Origin: JAPLSN01 sp964482955
Lineage (GTDB): Bacteria > Spirochaetota > Spirochaetia > Treponematales > UBA12059
Direction of reading: 5' to 3'
DNA length: 64,000 bases
Assembly: GCA_964482955.1 (NCBI GenBank)
Contig: CAYZZW010000005.1
Location: forward strand, 34,810-98,809
How positions within the stretch are numbered: position 1 is the first letter of the stretch; every line of letters begins with the position of its first letter. The notes beneath the pieces were generated by a model that did no database searches, had not been told where the DNA came from, and saw only the letters and a list, made by a program, of their open reading frames with translations. This document shows, one piece after another, positions 16,097-24,869 of the stretch. The position numbers were made by a program, and so were the translations under genes.

Positions 16097-16591
16097 TCAG
16101 CCTCGCACCAGCACCACGCCGGCCCCGCGCACGATCCGCGCGAGCGCCTGCTTGATGGCCGGATAGACCGTCGCGGCCGGGGCGTTCCCGGCGTACTCCG
16201 TTTCGATCGGTCCGACCTTCTCCCGGACGACGGCCCCGCCGCGCTCCAAGGCCGCGGAGAGGGCGCCAGACTTCACGAGTTCGACGAGCGCGGCCTCGCA
16301 CGTTGCGTGCTTGATCGCAGTCGGAACCAGAACCAGCGGATACCCATCGCGGTCCCACGCCGTCGAGCGAGGCCAGTCGAGCGCCTGGGTCTCGTTGGAC
16401 CTGGCGCCCGGCCAGCGTGCGGAGTAAATGCCATCGAGCGCGGACGTGGCGCGGACGAGCGCGGCTTCCTTGGCCGCCGTCAACGCCGCCGCCCACGCGG
16501 TGTTCGCGCGGGCGGCGTGGTACGCGTCGGCCTCGGCCACGGAAACGTAGCTGTCGGACGTCGCGAGCCCGGTCCCGTCCTCGACGATCAT
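16097..16591 (-). CDS. Head-tail adaptor, DnaT-like (DnaT_2) family
   Basis: The 164-residue protein begins MIVEDGTGLATSDSYVSVAE, the classical start of phage 'DnaT-like ssDNA-binding' proteins. These lie between capsid and neck genes and are thought to be adaptors rather than replication proteins. Helices with WPGARSNETQALDWPRS support this. The gene is closely packed between neighbours. Confidence 0.75.
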   Translation of the reverse strand: MIVEDGTGLATSDSYVSVAEADAYHAARANTAWAAALTAAKEAALVRATSALDGIYSARWPGARSNETQALDWPRSTAWDRDGYPLVLVPTAIKHATCEAALVELVKSGALSAALERGGAVVREKVGPIETEYAGNAPAATVYPAIKQALARIVRGAGVVLVRG

Positions 16592-16891
16592 TTACGCGCC
16601 CTTCCCCATCTCGGCGATGTACTCGACGAGCTCGTCGTCGGTGTAGCCTTTCAGCTCTTCCTCGGTCCCGAGGTTGAGCTTGAGCGCCTGCCTGACGAGT
16701 TCTTCCCGGGTGGGCTCGGGCTTCTTCTTGGTTTCCTTCGTCGGTTCGCCGACAACGCCGGAGGCGAAGCCTTTCAGGGCTTCGAATTCCTCGCGGGTGG
16801 CCGGCTGGTAGATACCGCGCATGTAGCTCTTTTTGAGCTTTTCGCACCATCCGGATTCCTCGAACCTGAGCGCCGGGAGCTTTTCCGCCAT
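16592..16891 (-). CDS. Small protein with C-terminal HeH/SAP-like helices
   Basis: The 99-residue protein starts at ATG 16891 (AAAAGGAGAAAGCAGCG upstream). An N-terminal part with ESGWCEKLKKSYMRGIYQPA is followed by a Lys/Pro linker and EELVRQALKLNLGTEEELKG, a helix-extended-helix-like pattern seen in short capsid-adjacent proteins. It lies between the capsid and adaptor genes. The function is unknown. Confidence 0.6.
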   Translation of the reverse strand: MAEKLPALRFEESGWCEKLKKSYMRGIYQPATREEFEALKGFASGVVGEPTKETKKKPEPTREELVRQALKLNLGTEEELKGYTDDELVEYIAEMGKGA

Positions 16892-16910
16892 CGCTGCTTT
16901 CTCCTTTTGG

Positions 16911-16938
16911 AAACGGGCGGGGCTTCGCTGCCCCGCCC
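16911..16938 (-). terminator. Hairpin after the capsid gene
   Basis: GGGCGGGG pairs with CCCCGCCC around a 7-8-nt loop, followed on the minus strand by a short T run (GTTTCC). It may be a partial terminator or mRNA-end stabiliser that keeps capsid expression above that of downstream genes. Confidence 0.5.
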
Positions 16939-16944
16939 GAAGGC

Positions 16945-18132
16945 TCAGACGAGCCCGTAGATTTCGAGGTGGGAGTAACCCACGTTCTCGACCAGGAAGC
17001 CGACGGAGCCCTGGATCGACTCGCGCTTCTCGCGCGAGGAGAGCGCCGGCTCTTCGACGGTCGTGAGCGCGTCGCCGTCGAGCCAGCCCTTCTTGAGCTC
17101 GCCCTTCGTGACGACCGCGATCTTGTCGTTCGGCATGTCGGCATCGATGAGGAGATCGAGGCGCACGCCGTTGTAGTCGTAGTGATCCACCGACCGGCCG
17201 GCGCCCGTGTCGAGGCGCTCGGTCTGGATGGTCACGTCCTTGCTCGCGCCGGTGAAGCCGAGGAACTTGTTCGCGTTGTAGAGATTGAGGACGATGGTGT
17301 CCGGCGAACCGACCCCGAACACGCTGTCGAGCGCCGCGCGGAGCTTCGTCTCGTCGATGGCGGCCGAGCTGGCGTTGTAGCGGAGGATCGGCCGGGTGGC
17401 GCCCGCGGTGTCTTCGAGCTGGGCGAGCAGGCCCGCCGACATGTACGGGGTGCCGCCGTCGGCGCCGAGCTGTTTCACGCCGAGCACGGCCATGGTGGAC
17501 AGCATCTCGGCGACGCGGATCGCGGCTTCCTGGCGGAGGATCGCGACGATGTTCTCGGTGGAGAGACCCTTGCGGATGAGCTCGGCGCCCTTCTTCCAGT
17601 CAAGCAGCTCGTACACGGTCTGGACGTAGTTCGTGTACTTGAGGGTGGTTTCGGTCGCGCCCTGGGCGTTCTTGAGGTCCTCGTCGCGGCCGGCGAAGCC
17701 GAGCACGCTGAAGGCCGCGCCGGTCGAATGCGTGGCCGCGGTCGTGCCGCCGGCGCCGCGCGCGAAGACGTCGATCGTGTTGCCCGACTTGTCGACGGAC
17801 TTCACGATCATGACTTCGCTGTCGACCTTGAGCACGTGGCCGACGGAGAGGCCGGCGATGGAATCGGCGGGAATCGGGAGCGCGGTCGTGTCGGAGGTGG
17901 AACCCCAGTCGGTGCCGGAGCCCGCCGTGCCGATGACGCCGGCGCGGGTGTTCTTCGAACGGGAGTAGACCTCGAACGCTTTCTCCTTGATCGGGACCAT
18001 GGGCGCGCCCATGAGCTGGTAGATCGCGCCCTTAAAGCGCGGGAGCTTGATCGTCTTGGCGAGCGCCGCGATGATCGGAGACGCGATGGATTCCGCGTCG
18101 GAGAATTCGGAAACAGCACCGAAATTGAACAT
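16945..18132 (-). CDS. Major capsid protein (SU10-like / DUF5309 type)
   Basis: The 395-residue protein starts at ATG 18132 behind AGGAGAAGCC. It has TNYVQTVYELLDWKKGAELI and the VLNLYNANKFLGF-type segment, with the overall size of SU10-type HK97-fold capsid proteins. It directly follows a scaffold gene and is itself followed by a hairpin. It should form the icosahedral shell. Confidence 0.82.
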   Translation of the reverse strand: MFNFGAVSEFSDAESIASPIIAALAKTIKLPRFKGAIYQLMGAPMVPIKEKAFEVYSRSKNTRAGVIGTAGSGTDWGSTSDTTALPIPADSIAGLSVGHVLKVDSEVMIVKSVDKSGNTIDVFARGAGGTTAATHSTGAAFSVLGFAGRDEDLKNAQGATETTLKYTNYVQTVYELLDWKKGAELIRKGLSTENIVAILRQEAAIRVAEMLSTMAVLGVKQLGADGGTPYMSAGLLAQLEDTAGATRPILRYNASSAAIDETKLRAALDSVFGVGSPDTIVLNLYNANKFLGFTGASKDVTIQTERLDTGAGRSVDHYDYNGVRLDLLIDADMPNDKIAVVTKGELKKGWLDGDALTTVEEPALSSREKRESIQGSVGFLVENVGYSHLEIYGLV

Positions 18133-18174
18133 GGCTTCTCCTATACGCCTGACGGCGTGTGCCGGATGACGGCT

Positions 18175-18876
18175 TTACGGCTTCGTCACCTCGGGATTCC
18201 CGGCGAGCACGACAAGCTCGCGGGATTCGGCCGGGGTGAGATCCTCGGGCTTCTTGGTGTTCAGCTCCGCGTACCGCGCTTTCGGCCCGGTCGCGGTCTT
18301 CGCGCTCCCGCCGCCCGCCCCGCTTCCGGAGTCGGTATTGGCCGGGATGAACGCCTTCCCTTCGTCGCTCGTGGCGAAATGCTTCTCCACGTAGTCTTCG
18401 AGCGAAAGCTCTTCGGCCTTCCCGTCCTTCTGCAGGGAGGCGATCGCGCGACGCGCGTCGCCTTCGGTCTTCACGGACAGGACGCCCTTCTCGCGGAGCA
18501 GGGCGCGGGCCGCGGGGAGCAGCTCTTTCTTGACGCCGGCCTTCGTGAGCGCGTCGGTGAGCCGGTTCTCGACCAGCTCCCGGTGCGACGTGGCGATCTC
18601 CTTCTCGGCTGCCGTCTTGTACTCGTCGCGCTCCTTGGTCAGCGTCTTCACGTTCTTCTGCATGTCGGTCAGGGCGGTCTTGAGCTCGTCGCGCTCGTGT
18701 TCGAGCCGGGTGAAATCCTCCGGCTTGATGCCGTCCTTTTCGCGGAGGCTCGTTTTGAGCGCCTTGATGTCGGTGTCGTAGCCGTCGAGCTGCCTGTCGA
18801 GCGCGTCGAAAATGGGCTCGGCGTCTTTCTTCTTGTCTTCCGCGATGAGCGCGGCAAGCTGATCCCTGAACTTCAT
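18175..18876 (-). CDS. Capsid scaffolding protein
   Basis: The 233-residue protein starts at ATG 18876 (CCGGAGGTCGTGC). It is a long charged coiled coil (DELKTALTDMQKNVKTLTKE) followed by a Gly/Ser-rich linker and a basic C-terminal segment, like scaffolds that bind the capsid protein through a C-terminal helix. It lies immediately before the capsid gene. Confidence 0.75.
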   Translation of the reverse strand: MKFRDQLAALIAEDKKKDAEPIFDALDRQLDGYDTDIKALKTSLREKDGIKPEDFTRLEHERDELKTALTDMQKNVKTLTKERDEYKTAAEKEIATSHRELVENRLTDALTKAGVKKELLPAARALLREKGVLSVKTEGDARRAIASLQKDGKAEELSLEDYVEKHFATSDEGKAFIPANTDSGSGAGGGSAKTATGPKARYAELNTKKPEDLTPAESRELVVLAGNPEVTKP

Positions 18877-18973
18877 GCACGACCTCCGGGGATGCCCCCC
18901 GATTTGGTTTGCGCCCGGCTGGGCGTTCCCGCGGTTGCGGCTTCCTTCCGGCCGGCTGGCCGGGAAAACAGAA

Positions 18974-19019
18974 AGGGCGCACCCGCCGCGCCGGTTTCCC
19001 GGTACGGTAGATGCGCCCT
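18974..19019 (-). terminator. Hairpin in the leader of the scaffold-capsid transcript
   Basis: AGGGCGCA pairs with TGCGCCCT and encloses a second small hairpin (CCGG-GAAA-CCGG). On the minus strand it is followed by TTTC. It lies between the promoter at 19067-19094 and the scaffold start, so it may act as an attenuator or as the terminator of the upstream operon. Confidence 0.5.
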
Positions 19020-19066
19020 CTTTCGAGTTGCGTTTCGGGGTTTCCCCCTACAGGCTGTCAAACTTC

Positions 19067-19094
19067 ACAATATCCCTATGCCTTTTTTTGTCAA
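19067..19094 (-). promoter_or_regulatory. Promoter for scaffold and capsid genes
   Basis: On the minus strand TTGACA (19094..19089) and TATTGT (19072..19067) are 16 bp apart in an AT-rich stretch (19040-19110). It would add a strong internal promoter for the most abundant structural proteins. Confidence 0.55.
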
Positions 19095-19106
19095 TATGAA
19101 GTGTTT

Positions 19107-19262
19107 TTATGTACATTCGACCTTTTCGCCGACGTGCAAGTAGACCCACGTCGGCTTTCCGCGTTCGACCATGATTTCGATTTTCCCGTTGCCGCCCTGG
19201 CGCCGGATCTCTTCGATGCGTCGTTCGACGGCTTCAAGGGCTTTCCGGTCTTCGATCTTCAA
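19107..19262 (-). CDS. 51-residue protein resembling DUF2292/YezD
   Basis: The frame begins at TTG 19262, whose last two bases overlap the upstream TGA. It reads MKIEDRKALEAVERRIEEIR, then GKIEIMVERGKPTWVYLHVG. A helix followed by a short beta hairpin is the DUF2292 pattern. The function of that family is unknown. It is tightly coupled to the small gene upstream. Confidence 0.55.
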   Translation of the reverse strand: MKIEDRKALEAVERRIEEIRRQGGNGKIEIMVERGKPTWVYLHVGEKVECT

Positions 19263-19414
19263 TCCTGGGCCTCCGCCTCGTCATCTTCTGCTGCGGCTTC
19301 CTTGAGGGTTTGAATCGCGAATTTATTTTCTCCCGACGGTCCATAGACATCGGAAAAAACAACAGGCTTCAATTCTGGCAAGACAATCGGTTTGTCTTTT
19401 TTAGGCGTTGCCAC
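19259..19414 (-). CDS. 51-residue acidic protein
   Basis: The frame starts at GTG 19414 inside the end of the MuF gene (GGAGGG upstream) and stops where the next small gene begins. It encodes VATPKKDKPIVLPELKPVVF, then an acidic tail (AAAEDDEAEAQD). No family is recognised. Overlap with both neighbours supports that it is real. Confidence 0.55.
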   Translation of the reverse strand: MATPKKDKPIVLPELKPVVFSDVYGPSGENKFAIQTLKEAAAEDDEAEAQD

Positions 19415-21284
19415 TGTTCTTTCCCTCCATGTGTTCAAGATAAAGCTCTTCGATCCACTTGCCCAGAGCCATAGCTATGGGCCTGGGTTTCGGATTGTTG
19501 CAGTATTCCGACCATGCTTCGGCGAGAAATTCCCTTTGGCTTTTCAGCGCATATCGGGAAAGCCCTGATTCGATTGAGTAATATAGATCTCGGACGCTAT
19601 GATTATTTAATCCCGTTTTCTGCAATAGCAACGCGTTCTGTGATGGATATTTTAACAAGTAATCGAGCCTATGCCCGAGTTCATGGTCAATAATACCTTT
19701 CACCGTTCCGCATTTCGGAGGGTGGAATCCCGATTCAACATCCCAGTCAAGCATCGATCGTAGGTTCTTTGGATCCTTCATCGCGTAATCATTCAGTACG
19801 ATTCCGTGTATCTTGTAACCGTCGACCGATCCCGCATACGCGGTCCGCGGCATTTGCCAGCATTCTTTCCGCGCAACCTTGATTGCTTCTTTGCGGAGAC
19901 TTTGGCCATCGATGTCGGGATTAATGCGACGAAGTTCTGTGAATACTTCTTTCGACCTCGTGTCGATGTACCATTCTCGGAGAGCCTTGCTTGATCCTAG
20001 CAGTTGGTTAACCTTGCGAAGTTCCGGATACTTTTTCTGAGCTTCCCAAATTGTCTCATTGACAGAATTCGCGATCTCGACTGGTATCTTGCCATACAAT
20101 ACAGTTTCAGCGAGATCATGTTCCCGCGCCCATTGTTCTGCTTCACGCGTGGTTTTCGCGGGCACGAATCCATCAGCCCTCCGTATCGGCCCCTGAGGCT
20201 CGATCCTTCCCACGACACGAGATTTGAATTCATCGAGCGGTATCACTTTTCCGTCACGCACCATGTCCTTGAGCGCCATACCGTCCCGGAACATTTTTCC
20301 ACGCGACGGTCCGAGGAGCGCGTCCTGTCGCGCGGGCGACATCTTCCGAAGCCGCGACTCGTACGTCTCGTACTCCGGCACTTGTCCATCCATGCTTGCG
20401 CGAGTCCCGGGTGGAACTTCATCCATATCGATTCCGAGCTCGCGAAAGGATTTGAGAACCGGGATATAGACACCGCGGCATGAAAAATGAGCGGGGAGCG
20501 CCGGCCGCGGTTCGCCGTGCTTGTACACGTGCCCGTCATCAGCGCCGCACACAAGACATGTATCACCATCGAGTGTTTCGACGCGCTGGAACCCCTTGAT
20601 GATGTCTGCGTTGTCTTCGTAGAAGGATTCGCGCGCCTGGTTGACAACATGCATGTAGGCGGTCCGAGCGAGCGCTTCGGCCTGGCGGGTCGAGGCATTC
20701 ATGACACCACCCTCGTAGACGCCGGAGACATAGTGCTTCTTCCCATCCACGCCCTTCACCCACCGAGCCGGCTTCACAACACGGCCGCGGATTCTTCGCA
20801 CCATCTGCTCTATCGTTTCGCCTTCGAGTATCCCGAGCTGAAGCGCTTCGGTGACAGATTTCGATGAGGCTACCCCGAGCGCTTGGCAGAGTTGATCGAG
20901 GGTCGAACCTTCGGCAGCAGGCAAGTCACGAATCATCGCGGCTATGACTTCCGGTGTTGGAGTTGTCGTTGAGATACCGATGAGCATGTCCGCTATTTCG
21001 GACGACAGCGCTTGTATTTCCTCGCCGACCAGATCGTCGATTTTCGCATCGATGCGATTCCCGATCTTTTTGATCGCTTCTTCGTAGATTGCGTCGATGT
21101 CCGCTTTCATGCCGGCAAGCCATTCCTTCGTCCACACCCCGTTTGCCTTCGCGATCTTGCCGATGATCTCGTCGTTCGCCTTTTCGAGAATGCCGAGAAA
21201 TCCTTTGAGCTCTTCCTGCGTCAGTCGTTCGAGATACTCACCCCGTTCGAGAAGGGATTCGAGGATCTTCGACGCTGCGTTCAC
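19401..21284 (-). CDS. MuF-type head morphogenesis protein with C-terminal zinc-peptidase-like domain
   Basis: The 627-residue protein starts at GTG 21284, overlapping the portal stop. Residues about 130-290 are a MuF domain (RTAYMHVVNQARESFYEDNA, then CLVCGADDGHVY and HFSCRGVY with the paired Cys/His). Beyond residue 380 a second module ends in a zincin-like site, IIDHELGHRLDYLL near 531 and EFLAEAWSEY near 585. MuF proteins are packaged in the head, and C-terminal enzyme or toxin modules on them are known as polymorphic MuF effectors. The peptidase could be injected with the DNA. Activity is inferred from HExxH plus a downstream Glu. Confidence 0.8.
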   Translation of the reverse strand: MNAASKILESLLERGEYLERLTQEELKGFLGILEKANDEIIGKIAKANGVWTKEWLAGMKADIDAIYEEAIKKIGNRIDAKIDDLVGEEIQALSSEIADMLIGISTTTPTPEVIAAMIRDLPAAEGSTLDQLCQALGVASSKSVTEALQLGILEGETIEQMVRRIRGRVVKPARWVKGVDGKKHYVSGVYEGGVMNASTRQAEALARTAYMHVVNQARESFYEDNADIIKGFQRVETLDGDTCLVCGADDGHVYKHGEPRPALPAHFSCRGVYIPVLKSFRELGIDMDEVPPGTRASMDGQVPEYETYESRLRKMSPARQDALLGPSRGKMFRDGMALKDMVRDGKVIPLDEFKSRVVGRIEPQGPIRRADGFVPAKTTREAEQWAREHDLAETVLYGKIPVEIANSVNETIWEAQKKYPELRKVNQLLGSSKALREWYIDTRSKEVFTELRRINPDIDGQSLRKEAIKVARKECWQMPRTAYAGSVDGYKIHGIVLNDYAMKDPKNLRSMLDWDVESGFHPPKCGTVKGIIDHELGHRLDYLLKYPSQNALLLQKTGLNNHSVRDLYYSIESGLSRYALKSQREFLAEAWSEYCNNPKPRPIAMALGKWIEELYLEHMEGKNSGNA

Positions 21285-22738
21285 GCGACCGGTTCCTTAT
21301 TGAGCGAGCGAACCGCCGCTGAGAGACTCGCTTCAGCCGCGGCATCTTTCTGGTTCTCGGCCGCTTCAAGATCGGCTTCGATGTCCTCGTCGGTTCGCTC
21401 GGGCTTGATGATTCCAACTTCCCGGAGGCGAGCGTTGAAGTCGCGCTGAGCGATCTTCCCGCTGATGACGCCTTCGAGAAGCGCAGAAATCTCGGACGCA
21501 TCGGCGCCGGTCGCTACATAGTTCGTGTTGAGTTCCACCGTGACGGGCGTCTCAGATCCCATCCAGCGAGCCACGAACGAAAGCGCTTGCGCGGCGATCC
21601 GAGCAACTGCCTTCGCGATATCGGCCAGGGTAGCATTCTCTCCGGACGCACGAATCCTGGCAGTCTCGGCGGTTTCAGCCGAACGCTTTTCGTCGACCAA
21701 CATCCTCGTGCCGAGCTTCGCCATCATCGCCTCTTTCTGGACGAGCGCGTTTTCGAGCGGCACAATACCTTGCCCGGTGTACTCGAGATACCCGACGTTC
21801 GCATCGGCGTTGGTCGACTGGATACCGTTCAGTCCTCCGAGCACAATGCTCTCAGCTTCTTCTTCAGTGAATCCGAGGAAATACGGCGTCGGCACTGAAC
21901 ACGTGAACCGAGCGTGTTCAAGATCGACGCTCGTCTGGTAATGCGAGCGCGCGACTTCCACGATGTCGCCAAGCGGGCTTTTCTCAGGATCCGGACGGCC
22001 GCCCCGGGGATCGAAAAAGAAAAAAGGAATTTCGCGAATAGGCTCGTTTTTCAGGCGCGGCGTCACCTCCGGATCGGGGACGTACTCGCTCTGCTCATCG
22101 GCTCGGTTCCAGATCCGGACGGTATAGATACCGGCCTCGTCGAGGAACAGTTCTCGATAGCGCGTCTGAGCCTTGCCGTCTTTGATATAGGACTCGCGGA
22201 GCACCACGCGCCCGAGCTTCCAACGGGTTCCGATCCTTACGATCGACCAGTTGATGATGTTCTCGTTCTTGTACGGCACGAGATACGGTCTGATCCCTTC
22301 GCGCTCGGCGTCGAGCTTCGAAGCATTCGGCGCCGGTTCGGGGCGATCCACGAGCCATCCATACCGCGCGGTCGCAAGCACTTCTTCGATCGTTTCTTCG
22401 AACAGCTCGACGAGCGGCGTCCCCTGCAGATCGGCGTCTTCACGGAGCACTTCCGCGGTGCCGAGATCGACGACCGGGTCACGTTCGAAGATGAGTCCGA
22501 GAAACCCGTCGCGTGTCCTTCCTACGGCGTTGTAGTAAAGCCCGCGCCGCAGATAGGCCGCGTACGCATCGTTATCCTGCTTCTTGAGCCTCGGGATATA
22601 CGCCTTGTCCGCAGCGCCCTCCACGGCGAAATCGTGCGACCGCAGCGCTTCAGCGCCTTCGAGGAAATCGCGGACTTGGGAATACTGCGAAAGACGCGCC
22701 GAAAGAAGCGGATTGACGGTATCGATTTTCTGCGACAT
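21281..22738 (-). CDS. Portal protein (DUF4055 family)
   Basis: The 485-residue protein starts at ATG 22738 (AGGAGCTTCGTG), with GTG 22741 also possible. FLEGAEALRSHDFAVEGAAD, YAAYLRRGLYYNAVGRTRDG and REIPFFFFDPRGGRP match DUF4055 portal-type proteins. Twelve copies should form the DNA gate at one capsid vertex. It is flanked as expected by the large terminase and the MuF gene, with start/stop overlaps on both sides. Confidence 0.85.
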   Translation of the reverse strand: MSQKIDTVNPLLSARLSQYSQVRDFLEGAEALRSHDFAVEGAADKAYIPRLKKQDNDAYAAYLRRGLYYNAVGRTRDGFLGLIFERDPVVDLGTAEVLREDADLQGTPLVELFEETIEEVLATARYGWLVDRPEPAPNASKLDAEREGIRPYLVPYKNENIINWSIVRIGTRWKLGRVVLRESYIKDGKAQTRYRELFLDEAGIYTVRIWNRADEQSEYVPDPEVTPRLKNEPIREIPFFFFDPRGGRPDPEKSPLGDIVEVARSHYQTSVDLEHARFTCSVPTPYFLGFTEEEAESIVLGGLNGIQSTNADANVGYLEYTGQGIVPLENALVQKEAMMAKLGTRMLVDEKRSAETAETARIRASGENATLADIAKAVARIAAQALSFVARWMGSETPVTVELNTNYVATGADASEISALLEGVISGKIAQRDFNARLREVGIIKPERTDEDIEADLEAAENQKDAAAEASLSAAVRSLNKEPVA

Positions 22739-24207
22739 CACGAAGCTCCTAATTTGATGGCCTTGGCGACATGGCGAGTCGCGGTCAAGCGATACCGCGC
22801 GTCGTCGTACGCGTGATCCTCAGCAGCAGTGTCCACGTCGTCGGGATTCCGTTCGTCGCGAGGAAGAACTGGCACTGTTCGAATGAAACCATGTGCGCAC
22901 GTTTCGAAGATGAACAACCCGGGCTCTTCCATGCGCTCGGCGAGCGATGCTTTCAGCATGCGCCGCATGACTGCGAGGCCGTTCTTTCTTGACCCAGGCG
23001 ACTTGTCCGCGGTCGTGAACACGCCACGATGCCCGAATCCTTTTTCGATGCCACGAGCGATTGACTCTTTCCCGGGATCGGCATCGAAAATGCTTGAATC
23101 AGCCGGCCCGGGAAGGATCGCGCGAAGGCCGAGTCGATCCTTGAGAGCAGCTTCACGCTCGGTGATGCCACGGCCGATCTCGACGTCTTCGAGCTTTACG
23201 CCTTCGTTCGGCTGCCCGTTCCAGCCATACCATTCGCCTATCCGGAACAGCGTCCCGCGCGGCCACGCTTTGCGCGTTCCGTCCGCGAGCGTTGCGAAAG
23301 TACCGTCCGACTCGGCCCACCACCCGACGGAGAACGGCTTCGACGATCCCCAGTCGAACGAGCGGTCGACGCGCCAAGATTCCGGAATTCTGAAGGGGCG
23401 GACGACGTGGCACCCGCGGTCCCACACGTCATCGAGGGCGCCGCCTGAGACGATGTCCCAATCGCCTTGGCGCATCGCGCGGACGAGTGCGGCGTTGCCG
23501 AGTCCCTCAAGACGATCCTCGTAGGTCGGATCGGCTTCTTGGAGTTTTGGATTGTCTTCGAGCCTTGCGGGAATATATCCGCGGATCATGCCGCCTTCGG
23601 ACTTCGACATGCGGCGAAGCCCCGGGCCGCGGTCGACCCAGCCAGCTTTGACCCAGTTGTGGCCGACCCCGCCCGGGTTCGCGCCGGCCAACGCGCGAGG
23701 AAACAGATCCCAGTCGTTCATGCGCCCATCAACCCCGACATGGCCGGCGCGGTACGCATCGGGAAGTGTGATCCCGACCATGCGCACGCGGCCGCGGAGG
23801 TACGCGTACATGTCCTTCGGCCACTGCGTCAGCTCGTCGATCATGAGGACATGGATCTCCGCGCCCTGGTAGGACAGCACGTCCTTCGCGTACTGGCAGT
23901 GCCGGAGATAGATTTTCGAGCCGTTCGCGAAGCGGATGTCCTTGTCGACGATCTTGCATGCGCCTGAGTTGATGAGCTCAGCCAGGAGTACCGGAAACCC
24001 GGACGGGCCCTCCATGTGATTTTGCCAGAGATCTGGATAGGTGCGCCGGAAGATGTAGACCTGCAGTCCGGGGATAGCACGGCACCACGAGATCGCGGCG
24101 ACACGCATCAGGTGTGACTTGCCGCCGCCGGCCGCACCGCCATACAACATTTCCGTGGCGCGCGAGAGATACGCCCGCGTCTGCTTCGGCTGCAGTTCGA
24201 GCGTCAT
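22738..24207 (-). CDS. terL: Terminase large subunit
   Basis: The 489-residue packaging motor has Walker A YGGAAGGGKSH (near residue 24), Walker B VLMIDELTQW (near 120) and a C-terminal nuclease domain with acidic residues in DRSFDWGSSKPF (near 285) and DTAAEDHAYDDARY (near 465). It cuts and packages concatemeric DNA through the portal. It overlaps terS and portal genes by a few bases, so the three are co-translated. Confidence 0.93.
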   Translation of the reverse strand: MTLELQPKQTRAYLSRATEMLYGGAAGGGKSHLMRVAAISWCRAIPGLQVYIFRRTYPDLWQNHMEGPSGFPVLLAELINSGACKIVDKDIRFANGSKIYLRHCQYAKDVLSYQGAEIHVLMIDELTQWPKDMYAYLRGRVRMVGITLPDAYRAGHVGVDGRMNDWDLFPRALAGANPGGVGHNWVKAGWVDRGPGLRRMSKSEGGMIRGYIPARLEDNPKLQEADPTYEDRLEGLGNAALVRAMRQGDWDIVSGGALDDVWDRGCHVVRPFRIPESWRVDRSFDWGSSKPFSVGWWAESDGTFATLADGTRKAWPRGTLFRIGEWYGWNGQPNEGVKLEDVEIGRGITEREAALKDRLGLRAILPGPADSSIFDADPGKESIARGIEKGFGHRGVFTTADKSPGSRKNGLAVMRRMLKASLAERMEEPGLFIFETCAHGFIRTVPVLPRDERNPDDVDTAAEDHAYDDARYRLTATRHVAKAIKLGAS

Positions 24208-24677
24208 TCGACGAGCTCCTCAGGCGGGAGATCCTTCGCGCCGAGCAGGTTCAGCGTGAGCCCTTCTGCCGGACGGTTGTTGAGATTGATCTCGTGTGCG
24301 GCGTTGTGCCCCAGAACGTCTTGGAGCATTTGCGCAGCCTTCACCTGCGTCTGGCCGTCGTCGTACGTGACCGTCTGTCCGTTCGGGCTGATGTACGTGC
24401 GCTGGACCTGCAGTAGCCGATCGATCTCCCGAGCAAGCCGGATGTCGTCGAGCCCGCGGGCTTCGAGGATCGCCCGGAAGTCGCCGGACTCACGAATGCG
24501 CTTGAGGGCCTGGGATCCCTTCGTCGACGCGGTTTCTCTCGTGCAGGGGCGCCCGGCATCCTGACAAAGCGTGAACCAAGCTTCCGTCGCGTTGAAACCG
24601 TTCGCGAAATACAGGGCCAAGAACTGGCGGTCCCTATTCGCAAGCGGTTTACCGTTCCCCACCGGAGCGAGCGCCAT
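24204..24677 (-). CDS. terS: Terminase small subunit
   Basis: The 157-residue protein starts at ATG 24677 behind GGGAGAAAA. An N-terminal HTH-like region (RDRQFLALYFANGFNATEAW, then TRETASTKGSQALKR) and a helical oligomerisation part fit small terminases that recognise the packaging site. It is the first gene of the late operon, behind a strong promoter and a structured leader. Confidence 0.8.
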   Translation of the reverse strand: MALAPVGNGKPLANRDRQFLALYFANGFNATEAWFTLCQDAGRPCTRETASTKGSQALKRIRESGDFRAILEARGLDDIRLAREIDRLLQVQRTYISPNGQTVTYDDGQTQVKAAQMLQDVLGHNAAHEINLNNRPAEGLTLNLLGAKDLPPEELVE

Positions 24678-24691
24678 TTTTTCTCCCAGGC

Positions 24692-24783
24692 CAAACAAAA
24701 AGGCCGTCCGAGCGTTGCGATACCGCGCCGCATTTTGCGGGCGATAAACACCGGAAACTCCGGTGGCACACTCGGACGACCTT
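24692..24783 (-). terminator. Branched terminator-like leader before terS
   Basis: An 11-12-bp stem (AGGTCGTCCGAG with CTCGGACGGCCT, one G-T pair) encloses two hairpins, CACCGGA/TCCGGTG and CCGCA/TGCGG, and is followed by TTTTTGTTT on the minus strand. Just upstream are two more small hairpins (CGGG..CCCG and GCTG..CAGC) sharing the sequence TTCCCAGC. It lies between the late promoter and terS, so late genes probably need antitermination or readthrough. Confidence 0.6.
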
Positions 24784-24832
24784 TCGGGCTGGGAACCCGT
24801 GCTGCTGGGAATCAGCGGGAAGTCCTACGCGG

Positions 24833-24861
24833 AATATAGGCGCGGAAATCGAGTTCGTCAA
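24833..24861 (-). promoter_or_regulatory. Late-operon promoter
   Basis: On the minus strand TTGACG (24861..24856) and TATATT (24838..24833) are 17 bp apart. Transcription would start near 24826 and cross a leader of about 150 nt before terS. Confidence 0.65.
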
Positions 24862-24869
24862 CTACGAAA

